Source: Phragmites australis (lineage: Eukaryota > Streptophyta > Magnoliopsida > Poales > Poaceae). Taken from it: 64,000 nucleotides of DNA. This document shows positions 1 through 11,052 of this stretch, piece after piece; the stretch's first letter is position 1, and every line of letters begins with the position of its first letter. The stretch is from positions 34,104,501 to 34,168,500 of the forward strand of contig NC_084927.1 of assembly GCF_958298935.1 (NCBI RefSeq), read 5' to 3'. Made by a program: the position numbers and the translations under genes. The notes under the pieces were generated by a model. The model saw only the letters and a list, made by a program, of their open reading frames with translations. It did not search any database and was not told the origin of the DNA.

Positions 1-129
1 CTTTTAAAGTGTTTGGGTTCGGAGCAAAGTAAAATTGCTATGTGTTAAGTATATGAAGGTATTTATGGTACGCATCAGCCGGTTCACAAAATAATGTGGT
101 TGTTAAGGAGAGCTTATTTTTATTAGCCA

Positions 130-1060
130 ACGATGGTTGGTGATTGCTCTAGATATTACAAAGGATGTGAACCATGTCAAAAGTTTCATGAATGGGCTTT
201 ATATTTCGTCGGCTAAATTTATCCTTTATCTTCCAAAGGTCGTCATTTTGTTTTGATTGCTACAGATTATTTTACAAAGTGGACCGAGACCATTCCATTG
301 AAAAAATATGACACATAATGAGGTAATCAAGTTTATTTTGGAGCATATTATTTATAGATTTGGTATCTCGCAAACTTTAACTACCGATCAAGGTTTCTCT
401 TTTATTTCTCATCAAGTGCGTGAATTTACCAAATAATTTAGAATTAAGTTTCTCAATTCCTCAGCATATTATGCTCAGACCAATACACAGATCGAGTCAA
501 GCAATAAAACTTTGATTAAGATCATAAAAAAGAAGATAGAAAAATATCTAAAAAGATGACATGAGATTTTGAGTGAAACATTATAGGCTCATCACATATC
601 TAAGCATAGTGCTACCAAAGTTACTCCTTATGAGTTAGTGTGTGGACAAGAGGTCGTTTTGCCCGTTGAAATAAATCTTGACGTGTTGAGAGTGGCATGA
701 TAAAATGACTTATCGGTCGTGGATTATTATAATGCTATGGTAGATAGAGTAGATGATCTCAATGATGAAAGACTTAGAGCTTTGAGAGAAATTAAAAAGG
801 ATAAATTGAGTGGTTAAAGCCTACAGTAAGAAAGTGAAAACAAAATCATTTTAAGTAGGAGGTTTGGTTTGGAAGACAATTTTACCTATCGGGTCTAGAG
901 ATAATAAATTTGAAAAGTAGTATCCCAGTTAGGAAGGTCATTTTAAAGTTACAAGAATCATACCTGTAAATTAATATATGTTACAATACTTATAAGGAAA
1001 CAAGTTACCTAGAGCTCTCAATAGTAAATACTTAAAAAAAATATTATTCGAATGTTTGAC
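130..1060 (+). pseudogene. Ty3/gypsy retrotransposon integrase, decayed 3' part of pol
   Basis: Conceptual translation across frameshifts and stops gives integrase-like text: a TDYFTKWTE block with the first catalytic Asp (about 262-290), a TTDQGFSF block with the second Asp (about 382-405), and an AYYAQTNTQIESSNK block with the catalytic Glu (about 467-510). Downstream comes the usual C-terminal region (KVK.KSF, GGLVWK, then an LP.ALN..YLKKYY-like end at about 1008-1050). Several in-frame stops and frameshifts make it non-functional. The rest of the element would lie to the left of the window. No LTR could be delimited on the right. DDE spacing and the C-terminal wording are typical of plant gypsy elements; the clade is not resolved. 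Confidence 0.85.
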
Positions 1061-4000
1061 AAAATACTTAGTAGATAAGTATACATGACTTATTATCATC
1101 CTAAGAAATATAGTTATGCATGAACGATATAGTCATCATCGTCATAAGAACATGTGTACATGACCAATATATTATTTATATAACCCTAAAGTAGATAATA
1201 AGATATTCATAATTATACTATATAAGAGTGTTTTTCAGTATATACATTTTACTAAAAAAACAGGGAGACATATTGATAGTAAAAAATAGCACGACCTATG
1301 TTTTTTTTTAACGATAGATAGTCTGATGTGGAGAATTTATAATCACCAAACTATCCAATAAATTAAGTCAATTATTACGAAAAAAACATGCTATTCAAAA
1401 AAAAAGTTCGGTGAGACATGAAGTGAACATGCTCTCTTACAAAGCTGAAGGGTCCAATGCAGGTAACATGTGACATACCAGAAGCACCACTCAGAAAAAA
1501 TAAAAGCGAAAACATCATCGGTTCATTGCACACACGCAACAGAAACACTCCAAGATCAGTGACATGGTTGGAAGACTACACAGTGCCGTCGTCTTAGTTC
1601 AAACTCAGAAGGAATCCACAGCCCACGATGGTGTTAAACATTGATGGAGAGCATCCAGAGGCTGAGAGCAGTCATGTGCCTCAAGCGTTCAGCACAGCAC
1701 ATGTTTATTCAAAAGGCAAAGCATGGCCAAAATACTATTACACCATGCACCGCACCTTCTGAGAACCTTACCCCCCCCCCCCCCAATGTTCCAGGTGCTA
1801 GGTTCTGCAGAATACAGAGGATCATATTCATGGCATTTGGTGGCAGCTGTGCGCATGCATCATATTCCAACACAGAGATGGAAGGGGGGATTCCTTGTTG
1901 CTGGGGTCCCTAGCCGTCTATATGTACCACCATCAGTGGACTTTCACAGCTCCGAGCTTCCTCTTCTGTAGGAGCCTACACAACAACGACATACGAACCC
2001 AGATTATTGTAGGTACATTTCAACTACCATTTCAGAATTTGAACAGGGAGCCACTTCAGAATGTTAGCTCAAAAGTCTTCATCTCTTCTACTAAAGGCTT
2101 GTACAGTTATACTGGGTTGTGAGGGCAAAGTGTTTTGGGACAGATTAAGAATGGGAAAACAGTGGCCTGAAAATGCAGCCATGGTATACAAAGCAGACAT
2201 CAAGTATTTCCTTGAGCAAAGTGAGTTGACTTACCCCAGGTAAAGTAGCATAGATAAACTAGCTTTCCTCATCATCAGTCTGAGTAGCATCTTCCCTTGC
2301 TCTCTTCACCGGATGTGGAAATTTTCCTTTGAACCGTATCAATTATTTAGACTAGAAAATAATGCTCAGTAGAGAATAAATAGTGAAGTACCAACCAATC
2401 AAACAAAATCTAGACTCTAATAACATATATCATGATGATCTCAGTGCAGAACCACGATCCTTCAACCTGATGGTGTAAAAGATAAGGAAAGGCTTTGTTC
2501 AAGCAGCTTAAGTAATCAGGATGAGCTTAGAGATCTACACAATAAAAATATGCTCTTTTCAAATCAAAACAATATCTAAGAAGTAACAAGAATTGATACT
2601 GTTTAAATACAGCCAAACAACCATCAACTTCTGACAAACAGAAGAAATGTCTGCAAACTAGCAATCTTTACTGGTAATACATTGCAACATGAACCAAGCC
2701 CAGGCCCTACATGCACATGAACTCTCCCTACCCAACCCAACCACTGCATGTAACACGAACTCCCAACCAAGACCAATCCAAAACAAACAAACCACTATCA
2801 TCTTAGTAGATTACCAATAAATTGGATTTAACTCATCCCACATAGTACTGAAAGCATGACCTGCCCTACCAAATCATTTCTGGACACAGTTTGGGCCCAA
2901 AAGACCAAAAACTCCGGACCTCTTGTACACCCAACAAAACAATATATTGTCAAAGGTTGGACCCGACACAAAACAATCCAACTCAACCTAATTTATCAAG
3001 TACCCATCATTAGATTTCAAGCAATCCAACTTGAGCCAACCAATTTTTCTTTGATTGTATTTAAACTCAGCAACCAGCAAACATTAAAATTCTTGAAACC
3101 AAGTGAGCTTTAAAGCTCCACACCTTGCCTTGTTACCAGTAACTTGAAAGACCAAATATAATATGATTATTTATGCTTGTGCAGGAAGTTCACTAAATCA
3201 ACATGTGATGGAAGGAAAACTATGTGCCTTTTCTGAATGAAATACAGAATACATAAAAAATCTTCCCCCGTGAACATCAAGAATGACATGTTCTTAGGCA
3301 TGTGTGTATACATGTGAAGTTCCAATGTTCATGTGTGTGTGGGGGGGGGGGGGGAGATTTTTTATGGGGTAAGATTTTTTTGTATTCAGTATTTCATTCA
3401 GAAAAAAGTGCATAGTTTTCCTTTAGAGATAACTACCATCATGAACAATCCCTCGGAACTTCACATGTATACACACAAGCATAAGAATATGTGTATGTGT
3501 CATCTCCCATGGTTGGGAGTACTCATTTACGAAAGAATCTAGTAAAATTCTAAGAACCTATTACAAGGCATGTAACCCTTTATAGTTACAAGAGCTCGAT
3601 CGCCCGAACTAGAGAACAAAGCCAGATAGCTTTCCAATGCAGACATTGTTTGACCTTGCCTTAATTCATCAACAAACATAAGTATTAACATTGAAGATTA
3701 TTAAGCCAGAGAATTATTTACCCCTAGTTGCATCAATAAACATGAGGAATTGTAGATCACTTTAGTGATTCAACTCCATTTCGTGCAAATAGTGTACCGA
3801 ATTCTACCTTCATTCTTACATCCCAAATCCAAATGCCGGAAACTCATAATATGGAACAAACACTTCGATTCTCCAACAGCAATTTGAAATCCTAATTCCT
3901 AAACAGACCAATCATACGCAAATGTGAACCTGCACACGGTAGTCTATATTGTACCAAGCATATAAACACTTCATTAAGCTCGCTGTACAGATAAGAATCC

Positions 4001-4125
4001 AAAATTCCCAGTACAACTCCAAACCTTCCATCCGTAACAATTCCGAATTTACGATGCTTCACTGACGAATCAAGACCATGCAACCCTAACACATAAGCAT
4101 TTCGCAACCCCAATAAAATGCTAGC
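1061..4125. other. Intergenic stretch, no resolvable gene
   Basis: AT-rich sequence with short open frames only. It carries two homopolymers (C14 at 1771-1784, G14 at 3341-3354). Two short coding-like stretches of 25-45 codons are seen near 2.25-2.56 kb on opposite strands (see findings), but neither could be linked to further exons. Part of the right side may be the 3'UTR of the gene at 4126-4566. Confidence 0.5.
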
Positions 4126-4566
4126 TTAATCCACCTCACCTTCCACAAAGTACGCCGCGGACGGCCACCCGCGTGGCGTGGTGAAGCACATCACCTCCTC
4201 CTCCGTCATAACCGCTGCGCCCCTCGCGGTGTAGACGGCCGCGCCGAGGAGGTTCGTCACCCCGAGTGGCCGCGGCATCGGCGGCAGCCAGTAGGAGCCA
4301 CCCGGCACGAAGGGGAGCCAGTCGGGAGCCGCCCGCCGCACGAGCACCCCGAGGATAGCGTCCTCCAGGCGCCGCATCCCCATCGGTGGCGCGGAGTCGC
4401 CCACGCCTCCTTCCGCAGAGGAGGCGGAGGAAGGGGACTCCTCGGAGAGGTCGATCTCGACGAACTCCACCTTGGCCGAGAGCGCGCGGGAGGTGCGGAA
4501 GCGGAACGCGGAGGGCGGAGCCGCGGGGCGAGCTAGGGTTAGGGTCCGCGCGAGGAGGCGAGCCAT
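4126..4566 (-). CDS. Small conserved plant protein, probably mitochondrial
   Basis: Single-exon frame of 146 residues. Translation starts at the Met at 4566 (MARLLARTLTLARP). An in-frame Met nine codons upstream (4593) is possible, but the chosen one opens directly onto an Arg/Ala/Leu-rich, acid-free N-terminus of about 40 residues typical of a mitochondrial presequence. Then come an acidic stretch (EFVEIDLSEE), a Ser/Gly-rich linker and a conserved-looking C-terminal block with WLPFVPGGSYWLPP, GVTNLLGAAV and a final YFVEG. Base composition is far more GC-rich than the flanks, as in grass first exons. The sequence at the end (GAAG/GTGAGG) could also serve as a splice donor, in which case EVD-stop is read-through and a 3'UTR or further exon follows. 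I do not recognise a biochemical function. A MITE-like sequence starts about 70 bp upstream of the start codon. Confidence 0.65.
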   Translation of the reverse strand: MARLLARTLTLARPAAPPSAFRFRTSRALSAKVEFVEIDLSEESPSSASSAEGGVGDSAPPMGMRRLEDAILGVLVRRAAPDWLPFVPGGSYWLPPMPRPLGVTNLLGAAVYTARGAAVMTEEEVMCFTTPRGWPSAAYFVEGEVD

Positions 4567-4639
4567 GGGATGTGCGAGAGGGGAGTGGGACAATGATTCC
4601 GACGGCGCGGAGTTGGCAACCGCGTAAATTACACCGTAC

Positions 4640-4966
4640 CGTAAGGCATCTTCAGCAACTGCTTTAAATTTTCATCCTTAAAAATACTATTACAATATCC
4701 TCTATCACTATTACAGTATTTTTTTTTTAATCTCCGACAGCTACCCTATTTCCTACCTTCTACTCCTTTTCTCTCTCCGAACCCGCTATCAGGCTCTGTG
4801 AGCAGTGTGGCGGGTGCTACAGTAAATCCGCAGATTTGCTATGCATTTTCTCTCTCCGTAGTACTGTAGCACCACTGCAGCACACTGTAGCACCGGATAC
4901 CGATTCCGCTGGAGTTACTACAGTACCCGTAAATCACTGTAGTAGTTGGCTTTGAGCATGTTTAGA
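4640..4966. mobile_element. MITE-like element with imperfect terminal inverted repeats
   Basis: The left end (GGCATCTTCAGCAACTGCTT) and the right end (AGTTGGCTTTGAGCATG) are imperfect inverted complements. The interior is rich in CTGTAGCACC / CTACAGTA motifs that can pair with one another. The size of about 320 bp suits a non-autonomous DNA element. It lies in the upstream region of the mitochondrial-type gene. A target-site duplication is not clear. Confidence 0.5.
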
Positions 4967-6939
4967 TTTTTCACTTGTCGTTAGTTTATATTTCAGATCT
5001 ACTTTAAAATCTAATTCGGTGTATTTTGATAGAAACGATTGAATTTTATTAATTTATGAATTTTTTAATTTTAAAGTTGAGTTTGATTGATAATTGTTTG
5101 GTTTTTAAATACAGTGTAGATTGACTTGACCGGCAAACGTGATAATCGAGCAGTTACTGTCGTATTTTCGAACACTAGATAGGAGATGTAAAACGGAGAT
5201 GAAGACGATGGAGATAGAAATACACATGCTTGATTTGATTCGATAAACTTGGATGCAAGCAATAATTGTTCCTATAAGATGGTCTACTCACCCATGCTTG
5301 ATTTGATTCGATGAACTTGAATGCAAGCAACAATTGTTCCTGTAAGATGATTACACTCAGAGTATCGTCCCATACTGTCATATTTTTGTTGTGCTTGATG
5401 AAGCAATCTCTTCCTCTCCTCTAAGAACTAGCATCTCTAGAGCATGCTCCTCTTCTCTATGTTCGGCGTCAGAAGCGTTGCCCACCTTTATCTCCTTATT
5501 TAGGGAGAAACTCATTTATTTATTTTTGACCCATAGCAATGTAGCAACACTAGTAGCCCAACCATGACACTAACTTCACCTTTGCATTGCTAGTGACAAC
5601 AACCATGGTGAAGGGGGACCATCATTGATGTCGTGTATCCACGGAGTGGATCAAACCACATGAGTATAGTTAGCTTAGTGTAAGTCTCGAACTTGCAATC
5701 AATGGGTGGCACCTAGGAGCACGAGCCTCATGAGCGCCATGACCTTGTGGAGCATGGTGAGCGAGATGGAAGTGATGGCAGTGCTAGCCTCCTCAGAGTG
5801 AACAATGTTGAGGAAGGGCGACCGCACGGTGACAGGAAAAAGGATGAAGAGGCTATGGTCACAGAGGCATTGGGGGAGGCTAAGAAAAGGTGGCATAGCA
5901 ACCTAAGGAAGGCAATGAGAGGGTGTTCGATCGTGACATCATCGGCTGCAGTGTGCGGGTCATAGAGGCCACGATGAATGACGAGAAGCCTTTGGCAGAG
6001 ACGGGGACTTCGAGCGATAGACGAACGAGTGAGAGGAAGAAGAAAAAAGCTAAGAGTTGGGTAAAGAGAGGACCAGACAGGGGCAATAGGTTCATTTCAC
6101 ATGTCGCTCCACGTCAGCAGACAAGATGACGCAACACAAAGAGGTCAAAATGGCATAGGAGTAAAAATGTTTTTCTCTTAGGTGCAAAAAGCTAAAAAGA
6201 CGTCGAAGAGAATGATATTTAAAGTGGGGTAAAAAGTTAATTCACACCACATTTACACAATAACGTATAATCTTATTTGCAGAAATTAGCCTCGTGAGCC
6301 CATATGTCAATGAGACACCTTATGTATTCAGTTCATTGAGTCAAGGATAACATATTTTTCCCAAACCTTTGCAAGCTCTCCACCTCTGTTCTCACCGGAC
6401 ACATCTTCGTCTAGATCTAGATATCTTTTTATCATAGCTTCGCTTCTGTATAGATTACGGTTGGATGTAGATCCATCCATACTGATATTAATTTCTTCTC
6501 TTGTAGGTGAGGAAGTTTTGACTTGTATGGATGAATTATTTATTTTGTTCTGTGAAGTTTTTTTTGGCTCTGTTAGCCATCAAATAAAAAAAAAACAAAA
6601 ATCCTTTTCTCTAAAAACAATCCAACATTTTCTTTCTGGATTGGAGTCCAATTTGTTGTGGGTTTGTTTGCTGCACATGATCGAGTATCGATACAGATTT
6701 ATTTCTTCAAAAAAGTTGGGGTTCAACTGAACACCAGGCCCCACGTTAAGTCCGTCACTCAAATCTTTCTACTATTTTTTATTGTTTTTTGAAAATAGAT
6801 GTTTTAAATATGACATGGTCTCCTATATTTATCTTTGATCACTATTTTTTTAAATATGTGTAAAGAAAAATAAAATTATAAAATTATGATAATATTTTTA
6901 CGACAACTGTACACATATGAATATTTTAAAAGTTAACTG
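4967..6939. other. Intergenic stretch without a supported gene
   Basis: Apart from the 68 bp tandem repeat I see only short frames. The 5.7-6.1 kb part is more GC-rich, with overlapping open frames of 65-72 codons on both strands, but none shows a recognisable domain, codon pattern or splice context. Confidence 0.5.
5225..5351. repeat. Direct tandem repeat, 68 bp period, two copies
   Basis: The block starting CATGCTTGATTTGATTCGAT at 5225 recurs at 5293 and includes GATGCAAGCAA.AATTGTTCCT.TAAGATG in the first copy, with only a few substitutions between copies. No coding function is seen. Confidence 0.85.
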
Positions 6940-7160
6940 TTCTCTTTTACTTGTCATTAGGGCATCGACACTGTCTCTAACAAACACATTTAACCATTAC
7001 TTTTGACAAATACCTCCTGATAAAAGTTAATAAAAATTAGATAAGGTTAAAGTATTTTTTATGGCAAACTCATTACTATTGTTTCAATATATCAAATCGT
7101 AATAGTTTTGTATATATTAGTGGTTAATTTTTTTTAAATTTAACTATATATTTTAGGATA
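6940..7160 (+). mobile_element. AT-rich MITE copy, same family as 40055-40290
   Basis: Sequence from CTCTTTTACTTGTCATTAG through AAAATTAGATAAGGTTAAAGTATTTTT to TTTTGTATATATTAGTGGTTAA matches the reverse complement of 40055-40290 over about 200 bp with scattered differences. Two related AT-rich copies in opposite orientation in one window point to a dispersed Stowaway-like MITE. Exact ends and the TA duplication are not defined. Confidence 0.65.
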
Positions 7161-7416
7161 ATATTTATTTAAGAAGAGAGGTAGGAGATCGAATATTGTC
7201 CAAAACTTAAGTATTAGAGGAATGCATATTTAGGATAAGATCTGTCCTGTCGATCACCACATGTCGCCATCCACCGGCCGGCGCTCTCGGTCTCGGCTTC
7301 CGCCTTCCGCACGCGTCGCCTATCCACCGTGAGGGATCGCCGGGCGAGGCGAGCCTTCGTCTACCGCAGCTCCTCCATCGACGGCAACAGAGTACGTCAG
7401 CTTCGCTCTTTTTTTT

Positions 7417-7436
7417 GGGGGGGGGGGGGGGGGGGG
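7417..7436. repeat. Poly-G tract (20 bp)
   Basis: An uninterrupted run of 20 G follows a run of T, in the probable 5' untranslated region of the HERP-like gene. It is the longest of seven G or C homopolymers of 12-20 bp in the window. The true length may be unreliable. Confidence 0.9.
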
Positions 7437-7619
7437 TTGTTGCGCCGCCGGCCACCTCTGGCGGCCGCCAGCGCTCGGGGTGATAGATCCGCCAGAACGC
7501 CGGGGGCGAGGGGGCGGGGGCGGTGTTGCGCCGCCGGGAACCTCTGGCAGCCGCCAGAGCTCGCCGGGGTAGTAGATCCGCCCCTGTTTGGAAATCTATT
7601 GAATTCGTGCTGCCGTTTG

Positions 7620-9775
7620 ATGGCATTGCTATTGTTGCCGATGATGATAATCCAGATGGCCGCTCCAAATGGTCCTGCTGCTTCTCCGACGGTCATGTAC
7701 CCCATCTGCGTTACTGGAGCGTTCCCGCAGCAAGCTGGGGATGATCAGGCTCAGGGCCCTGGGATATATGCCATACAGCAGAATCAATTAGCGGCGGCGA
7801 TGGGAATGGGATGCTATGCTCCAACTACACTGGTGCCACTCACTTACAAGATCCCAACGTAAGCTGCTACCTTCTGGTACTGAACAATCTGTCACATATG
7901 CCAATTTCTGTTTATTTGGTGACCTTGCGGATGCTCCGCATTCCATCGTGGCAATCAACGTAACTCAATCAATGTGAGCCATATGTGATCATGAAGGCCG
8001 TGCTGTTGAAAGCCTTGGTCTTTGACACTTTATGGTGGCAGTGTGGAACTAGATAGAGGGTTTGCAAGATCTATGTTGACCGTTGAGATCCTGGTGCTTA
8101 TTTTATTGTCTTCGGTAGAGGTTTTCTGAACAAAAGCATGCGCAGAAATAGCAGTACACAATACAATGTTATGATTAAGGATGACAATAACTTCCGATCT
8201 TTGTTAAATTACGCGTCCCTTTTAGGGTCTGTTATTGTGCTAGTGGCAAGCCAGATATCCATGAAAGAGTGAACTGACTTTGGCTAGTGCTTCTTTATTG
8301 ATGAATTTCTTACTCATGCTGCTGTTTTTATTCATGAACCAACTTTGCCTAGTGATCAACTCACTGAACTCAGGAACTTGGTTTGTAGGAAAAAATCTTT
8401 CTGTTGCGGTAAGAGATCATACACAAGCTGAAGAACTTTGATCCTATCTTATTTATCTAGACTCTAGAGACATTGTAACTTGGATAACCTAAGTGCTACT
8501 TTTGATGATGGATGGAACTACAAAGAATATTTAGACTCGATTAGAGATGTGAGCAGTTCCTGAATGCCAGTGTCTATGCAGTTTGCTACTATGTTTGCTT
8601 GCCTTTTCATGTTGATTTGTCCATCGGCAATATCTGGGACCAGTGCAAAGCATTATGAATTCATGACCTTCCCAATTCTTTGCTTATTTCTGTCCTGTGC
8701 TTAAAGGGAAAGTGTCGGTGTGCCGGCTGGTGAAGAGCATGGACAGGATGCTAGGCAGCAAAATGGTCCTCAAAGACAAGTTGTCGTGAGGAGGTTTCAC
8801 TTCGCTTTTCAGCTTGACCTGGCCCTGATCATCAAGTTAGCAGCAGTGGTCTTTCTGTTTAGCCAGGAAGGATCAAAACAAAGGCTGTTCCTTCTCATAT
8901 TGTTTGCCTCGTTGATTTACTTGTGAGTACTTTGCTTACTTCTTCTCCAACATACTTTTCAACTGTCCTTTTTCCACAATTTGCTCCTCATTCCGTGCCT
9001 AACCTATATTTTACTGTTATATAACCCCTGTGGCTCCATATCCTGCAGATATCAAACTGGAGCAATTACACCTTTCCTAAGATGGCTGCAGCGTGCTGGA
9101 GGTGCAGCTGCTCGTCCACCACAGGCTCCTGCTCAGGGGGAGAATCGTGCTCTTCTGGCTGCCCAGAATGATGGCGATGATCAACCCCATGGTAGTTTAT
9201 CATTTACTAAACTCCATATTATGTGTGCACTATGCTTGATTGTCCATTGTATTGCAACACCAGGTTCATTTTTTCAGTCTATAATTGTTAACATTAATTT
9301 TGTGATTTTCCAATTCACTACTTTCTGCTCCTCAATGGGAGGTTCATACTGTAAAAAATGAAGGAAAAAAAATTAGCACTGATGAAGGGAACAGATGTTA
9401 AAGCTGCATATCATGTTTATTTTTTGGTTCATGAAAGGGTGTTTCATGCCTTAATAGTCAGATTGTTCCTGCTTGTCATTTGCCAAGCAGTATTAATAAT
9501 TAATGTTCCTCATTTTCTAAGGAAGGATCAATGCTATAAATATTCTTACATCTAACCGCTTTCTGCTTGCTGGGGGATATCTTGCAGACCTTGCAAACCT
9601 TGACCAAGCTGCTGAGAACCAGGAACCGGGAGCTGGAGCTGGTAACGAGAACCAGCAAGGGGCGGAGGGAGAAGGAAACAGGCGCAATTGGCTTGGAGGC
9701 ATCTTGAAAGAGATCCAGCTGGTTGTTGTAGGATTTGTTGCGTCGCTTCTTCCTGGTTTTCAGCACAATGACTAG
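7620..9775 (+). CDS. HERP-like ER membrane protein (four coding exons)
   Basis: Exons 7620-7858, 8707-8922, 9049-9191 and 9588-9775 join with GT-AG introns and matching phases to 261 residues. The N-terminal 80 residues are soluble and Pro/Gln-rich. Residues 108-153 hold RRFHFAFQLDL followed by two hydrophobic segments (about 116-131 and 139-152) separated by SQEGSKQR, then YQTGAITPFLRWLQR. An Ala/Gln/Glu-rich linker leads to a C-terminal hydrophobic stretch (IQLVVVGFVASLLPGF, about 240-256). The paired helices ending in Y-L-x-Q-x-G resemble the membrane part of HERP (HERPUD) proteins, which act in ER-associated degradation. The N-terminal ubiquitin-like domain of animal HERP is absent. The start is uncertain: a CAG directly before the Met at 7656 could be the acceptor of a 5'UTR intron, giving 249 residues. 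Exon 2 has two in-frame acceptors six bases apart (8707 or 8713). The structure is solid; the family name is inferred. Confidence 0.75.
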
Positions 9776-10790
9776 GCCTCGTCTCTTCACTGCGGAATAA
9801 GTTATTGGCAGTGTAACTAACTATTGGTATATATGGAGAAAAGAAACAATCATATAAAGGGGCTCAGAGACAACAACTGAATGCGTTGTAGCTGTTGATA
9901 TTGTTTTATTTTACGTGCTCTTGTTCTCGTTGAATGTTTCATTTCATGTGTTACACAAACCGGTTGAATCAATCCTGCAGTTACTGGCAGCTCGTATGTT
10001 AAAACTAGCCAAACGCCTCATCAGAAGAAACGAACTGTAATTTGCGTTGCAGAATGGGGGTTGGGGGGGGGGGGGGGATTGCTTCACCCGAGCACAGAAT
10101 CTGTTTTCTGTTGTAAAAATATCAGAAGCCTGAAAAGGATGCAGGAGATTCTTCTGGACTGAAATCATGATCCATAGTGTGTGCGTCACATCCCGGATGA
10201 CAAGGATGCAACCTTATACTAATAGAACACTAGCAGAAGATCCATGTCAGAGTGAAATACAGCAATTATTCATCAACACATCTTTCTAGGATGCTTTTGT
10301 CGATATATCAACTCTTAGTTTAAGTGTGCAAACAAAATATTAGCACCAAGAGAATAGAGATTTTCTCTTTGTTTGTTCCTTTGGTTTGAAGGCTAATGAC
10401 ATGCTTTCAAATATAACACCTCGAACAGCAGGGGGATAAATTGATAAAAAAAATCCCTATTCTCTATGCTCGTTTATTTTTTTCCTTCCCGAGTTACTTG
10501 GAGAACGGATCTCAATGTTGCACGCTCAGTTGTCCCATTCTCTTTGCACAGCTTCACTTGCAGATAGTATATGTTCCTTGGTAAGGCTGTGCTAGGTCTT
10601 TCTTGCATGCTTGACAACTCAAGGAAGCATGTACCTACCAATGAACCACCGACCAAAAATTCATCTTGTGTGTACAGTGTCCATGGTAGCCTATAACTTG
10701 ATGTTCATCAATAAAAAACATGTTAATTAAATCATTTTTGGGCAATGTGGTGTTCTGTGTGAATGAAAATACAATTATGAGATCTTGAGC
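9776..10790. other. Convergent intergenic region between the HERP-like and RlmH-type genes
   Basis: This holds the 3'UTR of the plus-strand gene (about 9776-9960) and probably the 3'UTR of the minus-strand methyltransferase gene. A G15 run lies at 10063-10077. No further gene is seen. Confidence 0.6.
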
Positions 10791-11052
10791 ACTAGACCTG
10801 CAAATTTATGCATTTACAGTTCATTTTCCAAGCCTTAATCTGTTCAAACAGCAGTGGATGATACCGATACAACATAAGCCTAATGGTAATACTTCCGTCC
10901 TTATAGTATAGTCCATGCCCACTATACCTGCAAATTTATGCATTTACAGTCTTCATTTTCCAAGCCTTAATCTGTTCAAACAGCAGTGGATGATACCGAT
11001 ACAACATAAGCTTAATGGTGATACTTCTGTCCTTTTATTATAGTCCACGCCC
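10791..11052. repeat. Tandem duplication containing the last exon of the methyltransferase gene
   Basis: Copy A (10791-10920) and copy B (10921-11052) are direct repeats of about 131 bp with roughly eight differences. Copy B contains the functional terminal exon (11012-11051, minus strand) and ends at its splice acceptor. In copy A the same exon is damaged: the acceptor context is shifted and an in-frame TAA follows the Ala-Trp-Thr-Ile codons. See findings. Confidence 0.9.
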
